64,000 nucleotides of DNA from Mucilaginibacter rigui (GCF_014773275.1 NZ_JACWMW010000003.1:434001-498000), one strand, 5' to 3'; positions 41,196 through 49,803 are shown, counted from the first letter of the stretch. Made by a program: numbers and translations. Notes: generated from the letters alone by a model not told the origin.

Positions 41196-42092
41196 ATGTT
41201 AGATTTTCGATTACAGGTTTTTTATACCGTAGCCAAAAGGTTAAATTTTACCAAAGCCTCGGCAGAATTATACATTAGCCAGCCTGCGGTAACTAAACAT
41301 ATTAAAGAATTGGAGGCCGCCTATAAAACATCGTTATTTGAACGCAGCGGAAATAAGAAAATCGTTTTAACACCCGGCGGTGAAATGCTATTGCAATATG
41401 CAGACAAGCTATTATCGGTCTACAAAGAACTGGAGTTTGATATGAACCTGCTGGTGAAACAACATGCAGGCACACTCCGTATTGGTGGCAGCAATACCGT
41501 TTCGCAGTATGTGATACCGCCGGTTCTCGCTCAATTTCATCAAAAATTTAAAGATGTGCAAGTTAATTTGGTTACCGGGAATACTGAGCAAATAGAACAG
41601 GCGCTGGTAAATAAAGACATTGAACTCGGTATTGTAGAAGGAATTCGTCGTAATCCGCAGCTCAAATACCAGGAATTTATAGCAGATGAACTGGTGCTGG
41701 TTTGTAGTATAAAAAATAAAACGATTAAAAAAGACGCTATAAAACCAGAAGAGTTAAAAAGTATGCCGCTCTTACTACGCGAACCAGGATCAGGCACACT
41801 GGATGTAATCGCCCATGCACTTAAGCAATTTAGCATTAAAATATCAGATCTTCAAACAGAGATGCAATTAGGTGGCACAGAAAGTATCAAATCATACTTA
41901 TTGCATAGTAATTGTTTCGCCTTTCTTTCAATTCAGTCTATATTGAATGAGCTTAAGACAAATACCCTTAAAATAATAGATATTAAAGATTTGGTCATTG
42001 AACGGCCATTCTACTTTATTCAACCACATGGTCAACCATCATCTTTGGCTGAATTGTTTATGCGTTTCGCCAAGACCTACCGACGGGATTAA
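41196..42092 (+). CDS. LysR-family transcriptional regulator (CysB/CbbR-like)
   Basis: The 298-aa protein has a LysR helix-turn-helix (LNFTKASAELYISQPAVTKH) and an effector domain with the start RIGGSNTVSQYVIPPVLAQF and a LLREPGSGTLDVIAH core. It resembles the LysR protein at 1114-2058 in length and effector layout. It lies on the same strand, downstream of the sulfur module, with 350 bp in between that include an operon relic. CysB-like members respond to sulfur metabolites, so control of the TsdA module is plausible. An inverted repeat TTAGTAT...ATACTAA at 41119-41154 precedes it. Confidence 0.92.
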   Translation: MLDFRLQVFYTVAKRLNFTKASAELYISQPAVTKHIKELEAAYKTSLFERSGNKKIVLTPGGEMLLQYADKLLSVYKELEFDMNLLVKQHAGTLRIGGSNTVSQYVIPPVLAQFHQKFKDVQVNLVTGNTEQIEQALVNKDIELGIVEGIRRNPQLKYQEFIADELVLVCSIKNKTIKKDAIKPEELKSMPLLLREPGSGTLDVIAHALKQFSIKISDLQTEMQLGGTESIKSYLLHSNCFAFLSIQSILNELKTNTLKIIDIKDLVIERPFYFIQPHGQPSSLAELFMRFAKTYRRD

Positions 42093-42745
42093 AGCTATTG
42101 CCGGGCTTTTAGGGGGCTTCTAATAAAACAATATGCCTTTCAGGGATTTGCAGTCTGTCTTTCGAGTAGTTATCCGTTATTTTTTTAAAGTGTTCAATAA
42201 CTATTGTCCTCAAATGGTAGTAAATCGAATAACTTATGGTTATTGTCGATGCCTTTTTACGATGTAAATGGGAGGGCTATATGGTGGATCTTTGAGTATA
42301 ACAAAAATGAAATCATCATGAAAATATTTCAATTAGTAGGCCGCACCGATCAGGCCCACTCGGCCTTTTGTCCGGGATGGCATCGAAAAGAAAAATCAGA
42401 GGCCATCTGATATATTTGTGGAACCGGGCTTTGAAACCTTATCGCATTTTTCCTTTATCTTTAAAAAGCAATCCCACCTTTCGCCCTCTGATCTGCTGCG
42501 GCAAAAATAGTAGTAATGGAATATTAAATGGCTATAGGCGCTGCCTCTTGAATCGTTTGAAATCTTTATTGTTACGATCAGCTTATCACCCCGATGGTAC
42601 CAGACCCCGGCATAGAAATTTATGAAAAGGGTTGCACGAACTGGCGACCCTCTTTTAATTTAACTAACCTTTAGACCCGGTTGCTAATGATCCAACAAGT
42701 CCGCTTAAGACTGTAAATGTCAAAAGTCCAATAGCCAGTTAAGCG
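42093..42745. other. Intergenic region, no clear gene
   Basis: This 650-bp stretch has short open frames on both strands but no signal peptide, recognisable motif or consistent coding pattern. A plus-strand frame at 42204-42410 lacks a good start. I read the region as decayed or non-coding DNA between the convergent LysR and SDR genes. Confidence 0.45.
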
Positions 42746-43543
42746 TTATTTCACAACCGGAAAATTACCCCCGTCAATAAAATAATTCGCTCCGCTGATA
42801 TAAGATGCTTTTGGTGATGCCAGGAAGTAAATAAGCTCGGCCGTTTCTTCCGGTTCAGCCATTCTGCCCAGCGGTACCCCTCCAACACGGTCAAAGAGCC
42901 TTTGGGTCATCTTATCAAACGTGATACCCTCTTTGGCTGCCAGCTGACCCAAAAAATCCGACATCGCTTCTGTTTTATTTAGCCCGGGAGAAACGGTAAG
43001 TACGCGGACGCCATGCGGGCCAGCTTCATCGGCCAGCGATTTACTGTAGGAATTTAGCGCCGCTTTGGCCGCACTGTAGGCCATAGTCGACTCCCAGATG
43101 GGGAACTGCCCGCTTGTAGAAGAGATGTGGATGATCACACCGCTCTTATTTTCCAGCATTTTTGGTAATAAGGCGCGGTCTAACCGCACCGAAGATAGCA
43201 GGTTGATCTCCAGCGCCTGATACCAGTGCTCGTCAGCAAGCGTACCGAAGCCGCCGCCGGGAAAAATGTTCGCCCCCATGTTGTTGATAAGAATATCAAC
43301 ACCGCCAAATCGCTCGCTGATCTCTGCAGCAACTTTCTCTATATCTTCACGCTTAGCCAGATCGGCAGTAATAAAATGATACAGCTTATTATGCTCATCC
43401 GGCTCATTCCTTGCTGTAACAATTACGGTTGCTCCGGCCTGTAATAGTCTTGCGGTTATCGCTTTACCTATACCTTTGGTGCCGCCTGTTACCAGTGCTA
43501 TTTTTCCTTCAAGGTCTTTAATCTGTTGCTTCTGTGTTTCCAT
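42746..43543 (-). CDS. Short-chain dehydrogenase/reductase
   Basis: The 265-aa protein is a classical SDR: TGGTKGIG cofactor motif at about residues 19-26, NNMG in the place of NNAG, catalytic serine in HISSTSG, and YSAAK for the Tyr-Lys pair. The C-terminal YISGANYFIDGGNFP is typical of 3-oxoacyl-ACP reductase-like members. It is divergent from an HxlR regulator, the usual layout for inducible detoxification reductases. The shared 130-bp gap carries four operator half-sites. Substrate is unknown. Confidence 0.92.
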   Translation of the reverse strand: METQKQQIKDLEGKIALVTGGTKGIGKAITARLLQAGATVIVTARNEPDEHNKLYHFITADLAKREDIEKVAAEISERFGGVDILINNMGANIFPGGGFGTLADEHWYQALEINLLSSVRLDRALLPKMLENKSGVIIHISSTSGQFPIWESTMAYSAAKAALNSYSKSLADEAGPHGVRVLTVSPGLNKTEAMSDFLGQLAAKEGITFDKMTQRLFDRVGGVPLGRMAEPEETAELIYFLASPKASYISGANYFIDGGNFPVVK

Positions 43544-43621
43544 ATTTTTATGATAATTACTTTTGTTTCACAAAGAAACTAAAGCAAATGGCTTATATTT
43601 GAAGGCATTACTGCTATTAGT

Positions 43622-43669
43622 GGTTACCAGCAGGTAACTAAAGCAAAATAGTGGTAACCTATTGGTAAC
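43622..43669. promoter_or_regulatory. Four-half-site HxlR operator
   Basis: Four copies of the hexamer GGTAAC occur in 48 bp: inverted in GGTTACC at 43622-43628, direct at 43633-43638, direct in GGTAACC at 43653-43659, and direct at 43664-43669. Starts are 11, 20 and 11 bp apart, so all lie nearly on one face of the helix. The block ends six bases before the HxlR start codon and 79 bp from the SDR start. It is a good candidate for autoregulation and SDR control. Confidence 0.65.
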
Positions 43670-43675
43670 TAACAA

Positions 43676-44035
43676 ATGAGAAAGATGTTGCAAAATCCCG
43701 AAAACTGCGCTGTTGTAAGAACGGTAGGTTACATCGGGAACAAATGGAAACCAATTATACTGGTGCGCTTGCTGAACGGGGGGAAGGTCCGGTTTGGCAA
43801 GCTCTGTGTGCAAATGGCTGATATTTCACGCAAAATACTCAGTCAGCAATTGAAGGAACTGGAAGAGGATGGACTGATTATCCGTCATACTTATATGGAA
43901 AAACCGCCGCGGGTGGAATACGAGTTAAGCGAACTGGGCAAAACGCTTATTCCGGTGCTGAAAGCTATGTATGACTGGGGAAATCATATCGCACCGCCGG
44001 AACAGCGGGGTACTTGGGATCCAATAGTAAGATGA
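43676..44035 (+). CDS. HxlR-family transcriptional regulator
   Basis: The 119-aa protein shows the HxlR winged helix: NCAVVRTVGYIGNKWKPIIL at the N-terminus with the conserved cysteine (C10), ISRKILSQQLKELEEDGLI as recognition region, and EYELSELGKTL as wing. It lies divergent from the SDR gene. The conserved N-terminal cysteine suggests response to quinones or other electrophiles, as in related YodB/HypR proteins; this is inference. Operator half-sites lie directly upstream of its start. Confidence 0.93.
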   Translation: MRKMLQNPENCAVVRTVGYIGNKWKPIILVRLLNGGKVRFGKLCVQMADISRKILSQQLKELEEDGLIIRHTYMEKPPRVEYELSELGKTLIPVLKAMYDWGNHIAPPEQRGTWDPIVR

Positions 44036-44755
44036 TAACCCTACTTCGATCATACAGTAATAGCGGCTATATTTTCACTGCCCGTTTATACTTTGCCTAG
44101 TCTTCGGCCTGATATTTTCACGTGCAGTGCGCCCCGGTAGAAGATCCGGATGGGCCCAACAAGAGGTCATAACGATCTCAGTTCCGCCCGGAAATAAAGG
44201 TTAGGGATGTCCCTATAATTCTGTTTCAGCATCGATTGGTATCCGGTCAAACCTATTTCCTGATCATTGTAACACAAATATTCAGCAACAAAAATTTGCA
44301 GCTCGCCCCATGCTTGCCGGTTCAAACACTCCAGGTAATCACGATAAATGTCCAGAAGGGTAAGTATGATGTATAACTAACAAAAAGCAATCACTGGTTG
44401 TTTTATCGCATGTATTACTTAAAAGGGGTTATCGCCGCGAAGTAAGAGCAATAGGTACATGGAATTATCAGGTTGCAAAGATATTTATAACTTGTACGAC
44501 GGCAGGATAAATTGAAATTGGTAATAATTATCGTTGTTTATGCTACTAAAGCATCGGCCGAATATATTTGCCAGCAAAAAGGGTGTAAGTTTTGACACGG
44601 GATAGGGGGTAACATATCTCCGAAATGCCCACATGATCAGGTCAACTTTTGTGGTGGTGTTTTTTTCTTAAAAATCTGTCCTTTTATAAAAACTTAACTC
44701 TACTGGCAGGGAATTTGTATATAACCCCAAATCATTAACTATAAATTTAATCGAC
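44036..44755. other. Long intergenic region upstream of the LOV kinase
   Basis: About 720 bp separate the HxlR gene from the LOV kinase. The only recognisable content is an ester cyclase relic on the minus strand (44167-44380). The rest has no coding frame that I can support and no strong hairpin. The promoter for the LOV kinase should lie near its right end. Confidence 0.5.
44167..44380 (-). pseudogene. SnoaL-like ester cyclase relic
   Basis: About 67 codons on the minus strand read LLDIYRDYLECLNRQAWGEL, then FVAEYLCYNDQEIGLTGYQ and MLKQNYRDIPNLYFRAEL before a stop at 44167. This is the N-terminal half of SnoaL-like polyketide/ester cyclases, where YRDIPDLYF is typical. No start codon is present and the second half of the fold is missing, so it is a remnant. 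Its function is lost. Confidence 0.6.
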
Positions 44756-46303
44756 TTGAACAGTTTACAAAACGGCGCATTCGATCTCTCTAACGAGACA
44801 ACTCGAGAAGATTTTAATCTGCTTTTAAAAGCTCTGGATGCTTCAATTTCGGGAATCATATTAACAGATAACCGCTTACCGGATAATCCTATTATTTATT
44901 GTAATAAAGCGTTTGAGATAATTACCGGTTACGACCGAAGCGAGATAATAGGACATAATTGTCGTTTTTTGCAGAAAGAGGACCGCGACCAGAAAGAGCG
45001 GGCAATATTGCGGGATGCGATCAAAAATGGAAAAAATTGCGTTGTAGATATCCGTAATTATAAAAAAGATGGCACCTTTTTTTATAATGAGCTATTTATG
45101 TCACCCATCAAGGATGAAAACGGAAAAGTAAATTACTTTATCGGGGTTCAAAATGATGTATCTCTTCGAAAAAAGGCTGAACAGGATCTGCGTAAGCAGC
45201 AAGAACTGATGGAAAAGCGTGTGGCGGAACGCACACAAAGCCTGAAAGAAAACGAAGATTACCTGGCCAGTATAGTGCAGACCGTTAGGGAAAGCCTGAT
45301 TGTTTTAAATCCAGAATTTAAGGTTCTCAGCGTTAACGATCATTTCCTGAAAACTTTCAAAGTGACAACCGAAGACACGGAGGGGAGGTTGTTGTATGAG
45401 CTGGGGAACGGACAGTGGAATATTCCCGCGTTAAAAGAACTGCTGGAAAGTATTTTGCCCACCAATAATCCCGTCGAAGAGTTTGAAGTAGAGCATGACT
45501 TTCCATATATTGGTAAGAAATTAATGATCCTGAATGCGCACCGTATCGAGCTGGAAGGCCAGTATAAAGACCGTATCCTGATCGCTATTGAAGATATTAC
45601 TGACCGCCGGGAGATAGAAAGGCGAAAAGATGATTTTCTGTCTATAGCCAGTCATGAACTAAAAACCCCGCTGACTACCATTAAAGGGCTGGTACAAATT
45701 ATGCAGCGCATGGTACCTCCGGGGTTGGATGAAAAATTCAGTTCTGTGCTGGATAAGACAGGTGTGTATGTAGACCGCCTGAATAATCTGATCGCAGAAT
45801 TGTTGGATGTATCCCGTATCCAAACCGGCAATATAGAGCTTCACAAGGACTTGTTCGATTTTGACAAGGCAGTGCATGAAGCAGTAGAAACTATTCAGGT
45901 AGCGACCAAGTCCCATCAAATCAAAATATCCGGCAGTACCAATGAAAATGTGTCCGCAGATGAATCTCACATTGTGCAGGTCATCAATAACCTATTATCC
46001 AATGCCATTAAATACGCTCCGGACCATAAAGAGATCGATGTGTATCTTTCCCGCGTGAGCAATTTTGTAAAGCTATCTGTTAAAGACCGCGGGATGGGGA
46101 TCCGGGTGGAAGATCACAAAAAGATCTTTGACCGCTTTTATCGCGTTGGGGATATTCAACAGCGGTTTCCGGGAATGGGGATAGGATTATATATTTGCGA
46201 CCAGATAATTAAAAACCACGGAGGTACACTTTGGGTAGAGAGCGAACTCGGCCAGGGTTCGGTATTTAGTTTCACACTTCCTTTAAATAAACATGCTGCC
46301 TGA
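44756..46303 (+). CDS. LOV-domain blue-light sensor histidine kinase
   Basis: The 515-aa protein starts with TTG; no ATG lies in frame until inside the first domain. Residues about 22-135 form a LOV domain: the signature GHNCRFLQ holds the flavin-adduct Cys69, and the flavin-contacting residues can be placed at N101 (NYKKDG), N111 (FFYNELF) and Q132 (FIGVQNDV). A coiled coil and a second PAS-like domain (about 168-285) lead to a HisKA kinase with H300 in SIASHELKTPLTTIKGL and ATPase boxes NLLSNAIKYAP and GMGIGLYICD. It has no membrane helix, so it is a soluble photoreceptor kinase. Its stop overlaps the receiver gene start. Confidence 0.9.
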   Translation: MNSLQNGAFDLSNETTREDFNLLLKALDASISGIILTDNRLPDNPIIYCNKAFEIITGYDRSEIIGHNCRFLQKEDRDQKERAILRDAIKNGKNCVVDIRNYKKDGTFFYNELFMSPIKDENGKVNYFIGVQNDVSLRKKAEQDLRKQQELMEKRVAERTQSLKENEDYLASIVQTVRESLIVLNPEFKVLSVNDHFLKTFKVTTEDTEGRLLYELGNGQWNIPALKELLESILPTNNPVEEFEVEHDFPYIGKKLMILNAHRIELEGQYKDRILIAIEDITDRREIERRKDDFLSIASHELKTPLTTIKGLVQIMQRMVPPGLDEKFSSVLDKTGVYVDRLNNLIAELLDVSRIQTGNIELHKDLFDFDKAVHEAVETIQVATKSHQIKISGSTNENVSADESHIVQVINNLLSNAIKYAPDHKEIDVYLSRVSNFVKLSVKDRGMGIRVEDHKKIFDRFYRVGDIQQRFPGMGIGLYICDQIIKNHGGTLWVESELGQGSVFSFTLPLNKHAA

Positions 46304-46665
46304 TGTATACCAAGACAATTTTGATTTGTGATGATGACGAAGGCATTTTAGAAATGCTGGCGATTATTTTGGAAGGCAGCGGTTATACTATTATTCCGGT
46401 TCAGAATAGTTTAAATATTTATGAAACGATAGAAAGGGAGCATCCAGATCTTTTATTACTGGATTTATGGATGCCAGTCTTATCGGGGGATCAGGTGCTC
46501 AGAAGCCTGCGTAATAACCCGCAAACGCATGAACTGCCAGTGATCGTCATTTCGGCCAGTCGGGATGGCCAGAAGATCGCAGAAGAGGCCGGGGCGACGG
46601 AATTTATGTCCAAACCCTTTGATCTTGATTTTTTATTGCAGAGGATCCACCAATATTTAAATTAA
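46303..46665 (+). CDS. Single-domain response regulator (CheY-like)
   Basis: The 120-aa protein is a lone receiver domain with acidic CDDDE, phosphoacceptor D54 in LLLDLWMPVLSG, and ISAS and MSKPF segments. It has no output domain. It starts at the last base of the LOV kinase stop codon (TGATG), so it should be the partner of that kinase and act by binding another protein, as in phosphorelays. The downstream target is not visible in the window. Confidence 0.93.
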   Translation: MYTKTILICDDDEGILEMLAIILEGSGYTIIPVQNSLNIYETIEREHPDLLLLDLWMPVLSGDQVLRSLRNNPQTHELPVIVISASRDGQKIAEEAGATEFMSKPFDLDFLLQRIHQYLN

Positions 46666-46674
46666 CAAAGCTAT

Positions 46675-46854
46675 TTACAGGTAATTAGAGGTGACCAAAC
46701 GCCAAAGAGATAGATCGATAGAAGCAGTCGGCCCGGAGAACGCTTCGCCCATTACTGTAGCATGTGCGGACAGCCAGTCAAAAAGCTTTTCTTCATGGGC
46801 GGATTGTGTAGGCAGCATCGTTCCGCGAAGAAATAAGTATACATCCGGTCTCTT
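46675..46854 (-). other. Possible gene remnant on the minus strand
   Basis: A 60-codon frame reads KRPDVYLFLRGTMLPTQSAH and continues EEKLFDWLSAHATVMGEAF to a stop at 46675. It has no start codon and no recognisable family, but the composition is protein-like. The rest of the 460-bp gap 46666-47128 shows no gene. I rate it a fragment or chance open frame. Confidence 0.3.
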
Positions 46855-47128
46855 ACATTACCCGATAGCGTCGCTGCAGGCTTGATCAATTGAAAGGTAA
46901 ATATAACACGGCCCGGGTAACTGCGTAAACCGCCTCTGTAACCTTAAATAGCCTGATGATCATGCCTGTAAATTGTCAGAAAAGAAATGGTCCAAATGGC
47001 GGTATTATTGATGTTAATTTACTGATCGGAAGATTCTTCTATTTATTCCAGGCGGTCACCGAACACTCCCTTGGGCAATATTGTTGCCAAGGTGGATAAT
47101 CTATTCCTGCCACCAACAATCTTGTAAC

Positions 47129-47659
47129 CTAATCTTTAGCCATTACATATTTAGCGGTTATCAGCAGCAATAATGTCCGGTCGGCTTTAGCCTCATCATA
47201 ATTTTCTTTAATAAGCTGTTTAACTTGCTTATTTTTTAATTTAACGGCTGCCATTTCCAGCACCTGAAACGACGCCATTTCCATACTTTCAATATTTTGC
47301 ATGTAGAAGGCGATGGACATATCGCGTAGCGCAGGCTCTTTACTATGCAATTTGATATCAGCAAATGCATCATCCACCAAGCCTATTAATCCGTTACAAT
47401 TGCCTTTTCCATTTTCTGCATCCAGCATAGTATAAATGATGTCCATTCGGGCTAATTGCCTTTCAACATCTTCCAATGTTTCCAAAATAGCATGTCGGAG
47501 ATCAGTAAAATGTGCTTCGTCAGCAATCTCAGGCAGGTGTTTTACCAAATGTAGTTTTGCCTGGTAAATTTTGTCAAGATTATTAATGAAATATATTTGC
47601 AGTTTTTTATCACCAAGAGTGATTTTTCCAGGTACTGAACGGTCTTTATTATTTTCCAT
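47129..47659 (-). CDS. DUF892 ferritin-like protein (YciE/YciF family)
   Basis: The 176-aa product is a four-helix ferritin-like protein: FINNLDKIYQAKLHLVKHLPEI in the first helix, a LEDVERQLARMDIIYT second helix, and glutamates in MQNIESMEMASFQVLE. YciE/YciF relatives bind a di-iron or iron site and are stress-induced, but their roles are unclear. It has no signal peptide. It follows the receiver gene at 47710-48072 by about 50 bp on the same strand, suggesting one transcript. Confidence 0.85.
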   Translation of the reverse strand: MENNKDRSVPGKITLGDKKLQIYFINNLDKIYQAKLHLVKHLPEIADEAHFTDLRHAILETLEDVERQLARMDIIYTMLDAENGKGNCNGLIGLVDDAFADIKLHSKEPALRDMSIAFYMQNIESMEMASFQVLEMAAVKLKNKQVKQLIKENYDEAKADRTLLLLITAKYVMAKD

Positions 47660-47709
47660 TAGGTGAGATTAAAAACAAATGTACAATTAATGAAAAGATT
47701 TGGACGCAA

Positions 47710-48072
47710 TCAAGCCAACCGTTTTTTAACCTGTATCAGCAAATCATAGATATCAAAAGGCTTTTTTATGTAAAAGTCAGCCCCACACCCATTCGCAAGC
47801 ATCGCCAGATCGGTCTCAGCAGAAACCAAAACTACGGGCAAATTTTTAAAAGCAGACTGCGCCTTGATCTCTGCACAAATCTCGTCACCTCTTTTGGCCG
47901 ACCCTTCGATGCGAACATCTAATAAAATCAGATCAGGATTGATCAAATGGATTTGGTTTGCCGCTTCACCAGTATTAGATATAACAACGTTAAATCCATC
48001 GTTTTTAAAAACGACATGCAGGATATCCAGAATATCTTCGTCGTCATCAATAATCAGTATCCTTTTGTTCAT
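47710..48072 (-). CDS. Single-domain response regulator (CheY-like)
   Basis: The 120-aa protein is a lone receiver domain (IIDDDED acidic pocket, phosphoacceptor D52 in LILLDVRIEG, VLVSAET, FYIKKPF). It has no output domain. It is similar to, but not a copy of, the receiver next to the LOV kinase. No kinase gene is adjacent; the LOV kinase 1.5 kb away on the other strand is a possible phosphodonor. It precedes the DUF892 gene. Confidence 0.93.
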   Translation of the reverse strand: MNKRILIIDDDEDILDILHVVFKNDGFNVVISNTGEAANQIHLINPDLILLDVRIEGSAKRGDEICAEIKAQSAFKNLPVVLVSAETDLAMLANGCGADFYIKKPFDIYDLLIQVKKRLA

Positions 48073-48286
48073 AAATGAGAAAGATGCAATAATCGATCCC
48101 TATTAAAGATTTTAAAGGTGAAATTTAAAATAAATCGCCATTAGGGCAACTTTGGTTAAAAGTGATGCACTAATATTGCCTGTAATGAAATTTATAAAAT
48201 GATAACACTGCTAAGTGTAGACTATAACTCACTTTGTGTATGGAATTTAATAGCAGGAACACTCCCAACTACTATCCGGAAGTTAT

Positions 48287-48580
48287 GCAAGAAAAGTAGG
48301 GCCACTGTTTCCGTGCACTCATTTATTAGGAAAAGAAAATCAGGCAGGGATAACTAACCTTTTAAACGGCACCATCATCATGATAGGAAGATAATGCATA
48401 CTCATAGATGAAAGCCTGATAGAAGCTACTGGCATGACCGATCATCACAAAGCGGGACAATTACAGCCGCAGAAACTAATACGTATTACGCTCGGAAGGT
48501 TAGTCTATGCTAAGCCTGATATCCAAACTCGTGAGATTGGGCGTAGTAATGAATATTCACGAAAAAAGTTAGTTATTTAA
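48287..48580 (+). other. Possible decayed coding region
   Basis: One plus-strand frame reads KVGPLFPCTHLLGKENQAGI to NGTIIMIGR, a stop, then LIDESLIEATGMTDHHKAGQ and LIRITLGRLVYAKPDIQTRE to TAA at 48580. The single stop in an otherwise protein-like frame suggests a relic, but I do not recognise a family. The remaining part of the 595-bp gap 48073-48667 holds only the hairpins at its right end. Confidence 0.3.
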
Positions 48581-48584
48581 TGAA

Positions 48585-48654
48585 ATGCTGTATCAATAAA
48601 ATACAGCATAGATAAAACTCAATAACCTGTTAAAAATTAACCTTAACAGGTTAT
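48585..48654. terminator. Double hairpin at the end of the peroxide-defence operon
   Basis: Two perfect stems stand side by side: ATGCTGTAT (48585-48593) with ATACAGCAT (48601-48609), and ATAACCTGTTAA (48622-48633) with TTAACAGGTTAT (48643-48654). They lie just after the stop of the minus-strand nitroreductase gene and probably end that operon's transcript. Confidence 0.65.
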
Positions 48655-48667
48655 CGAGATATTTATC

Positions 48668-49300
48668 TTATTTAATTTCTATCACAAAGTCTTCAATTGG
48701 GTTTCGCACCTTTTTCATTGGTGCAAGCCAATCGTTTTCATCACGGTAACCTAAGTACAACAGAACAACACTTTTAAGCCCTAAAGATTTAAGGTCAAGC
48801 AACTCATCAACTAAATTACTGTCAAATCCTTCAGCCGGGGTACTATCTATCTTAAGTTCGGCTGCTTGTGCAATAGCCATCGCAAAGGCGATGTAGGATT
48901 GACGGGCAGTATGTACGAAGTTTTGCTCCGCAGGTTCATTCAGATAAATGTTTTTGATCTTATCAGTATAGCTGCTGAACCTGCCTTGAGGCAAGCCTCT
49001 CTCATCGGTAATTCGATCATAAATGTTATCTATCCTTTCGGCTGTATACCTGTCCCAGGCTGCAAAAACCAGCACGTGTGAACAATCAACCATCACCTCG
49101 GGGTTAAGGGAGCTTGGTGCAAGTTTTTTCTTGATTTCCTGATTGGATACAACCAGTACACGGAACTGCTGCAAGCCTGATGAAGTGGGCGCTAACCGTG
49201 CGGCTTCAACAATTTTATCTATATCTTCCCGGCTTACTTTTTTTGTCGGGTCGTATTTCTTAGTGGCATATCTCCACTTCAGGTCTTCTATTAATGACAT
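48668..49300 (-). CDS. Nitroreductase-family NAD(P)H oxidoreductase
   Basis: The 210-aa protein has the NfsB-type FMN-binding pattern: MSLIEDLKWRYATKKYDP start, RLAPTSSGLQQFRVLVV flavin-contact segment, QSYIAFAMAIAQAAELKIDS helix and a VVLLYLGYRDENDW end. It should use NAD(P)H to reduce quinones or nitro compounds through bound FMN. It is the last gene of the minus-strand operon ohrR-doxX-DJ-1-ohr-nitroreductase, separated from ohr by a terminator hairpin. It is the intact counterpart of the decayed copy at 27341-27857. Confidence 0.92.
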   Translation of the reverse strand: MSLIEDLKWRYATKKYDPTKKVSREDIDKIVEAARLAPTSSGLQQFRVLVVSNQEIKKKLAPSSLNPEVMVDCSHVLVFAAWDRYTAERIDNIYDRITDERGLPQGRFSSYTDKIKNIYLNEPAEQNFVHTARQSYIAFAMAIAQAAELKIDSTPAEGFDSNLVDELLDLKSLGLKSVVLLYLGYRDENDWLAPMKKVRNPIEDFVIEIK

Positions 49301-49317
49301 TGTATATAAATTTAAAA

Positions 49318-49350
49318 AACTGCGGATTTACGAGTGTAAAGTCCGCAGTT
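49318..49350 (-). terminator. Rho-independent terminator between ohr and the nitroreductase gene
   Basis: On the minus strand AACTGCGGA and TCCGCAGTT form a perfect nine-base stem (49342-49350 with 49318-49326), followed by a TTTTTTAAATTT tail. It lies seven bases after the ohr stop. Transcription into the nitroreductase gene would be reduced rather than abolished, or that gene has its own promoter. Confidence 0.75.
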
Positions 49351-49356
49351 AAGTTT

Positions 49357-49779
49357 TTAATTATTGGTAACCGCTAATCTTACCTCTATATTACCACGGG
49401 TGGCGTTAGAGTAGGGGCATACCTGATGCGCTTTATCTACCAATTCTTTAGCTTTTTCAAGTTCCGCACCGCTGATATTAACATCAAGCTCTACGGCAAG
49501 GCCGAAACCTCCGGCATCGTTTTGCCCGATGCTTACCTTTGCAGTAACAGCGGTGCTTCCGGTAATAGCCTTCTCTTGTTTGATCACTAAATTAAGGGCA
49601 CTGTCAAAACAGGCTGCATAACCTGCCGCAAATAATTGCTCGGGATTGGTATGGTCGTCATCGGCACCGCCAAGTGCTTTGGGCATCCTAACTTCCAGGT
49701 CTAATACGCCGTTAGTGCTTTTTACATGGCCGTTGCGGCCCCCGGTTGCGGTTGCATCCGCTGTATATAATGTTTTCAT
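49357..49779 (-). CDS. ohr: Organic hydroperoxide resistance protein Ohr (OsmC family)
   Basis: The 140-aa protein is an Ohr-type OsmC peroxidase with both catalytic cysteines: Cys57 in AAGYAACFDSAL and Cys121 in HQVCPYSNATRGN. The N-terminal ATGGRNGHVKS segment is the standard Ohr start. It reduces organic and fatty-acid hydroperoxides using lipoylated partners. It sits in an operon under the OhrR-type regulator at 50904-51323, the typical regulator of ohr, so expression should rise under organic peroxides. Confidence 0.95.
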   Translation of the reverse strand: MKTLYTADATATGGRNGHVKSTNGVLDLEVRMPKALGGADDDHTNPEQLFAAGYAACFDSALNLVIKQEKAITGSTAVTAKVSIGQNDAGGFGLAVELDVNISGAELEKAKELVDKAHQVCPYSNATRGNIEVRLAVTNN

Positions 49780-49803
49780 TTTATTAAAATGGTCTCTTTA
49801 TTA

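Noticed and set aside
46691..46885. 64-codon plus-strand frame after the LOV receiver gene
   Set aside because: No recognisable motif or spacing; the opposite strand has a more protein-like frame.
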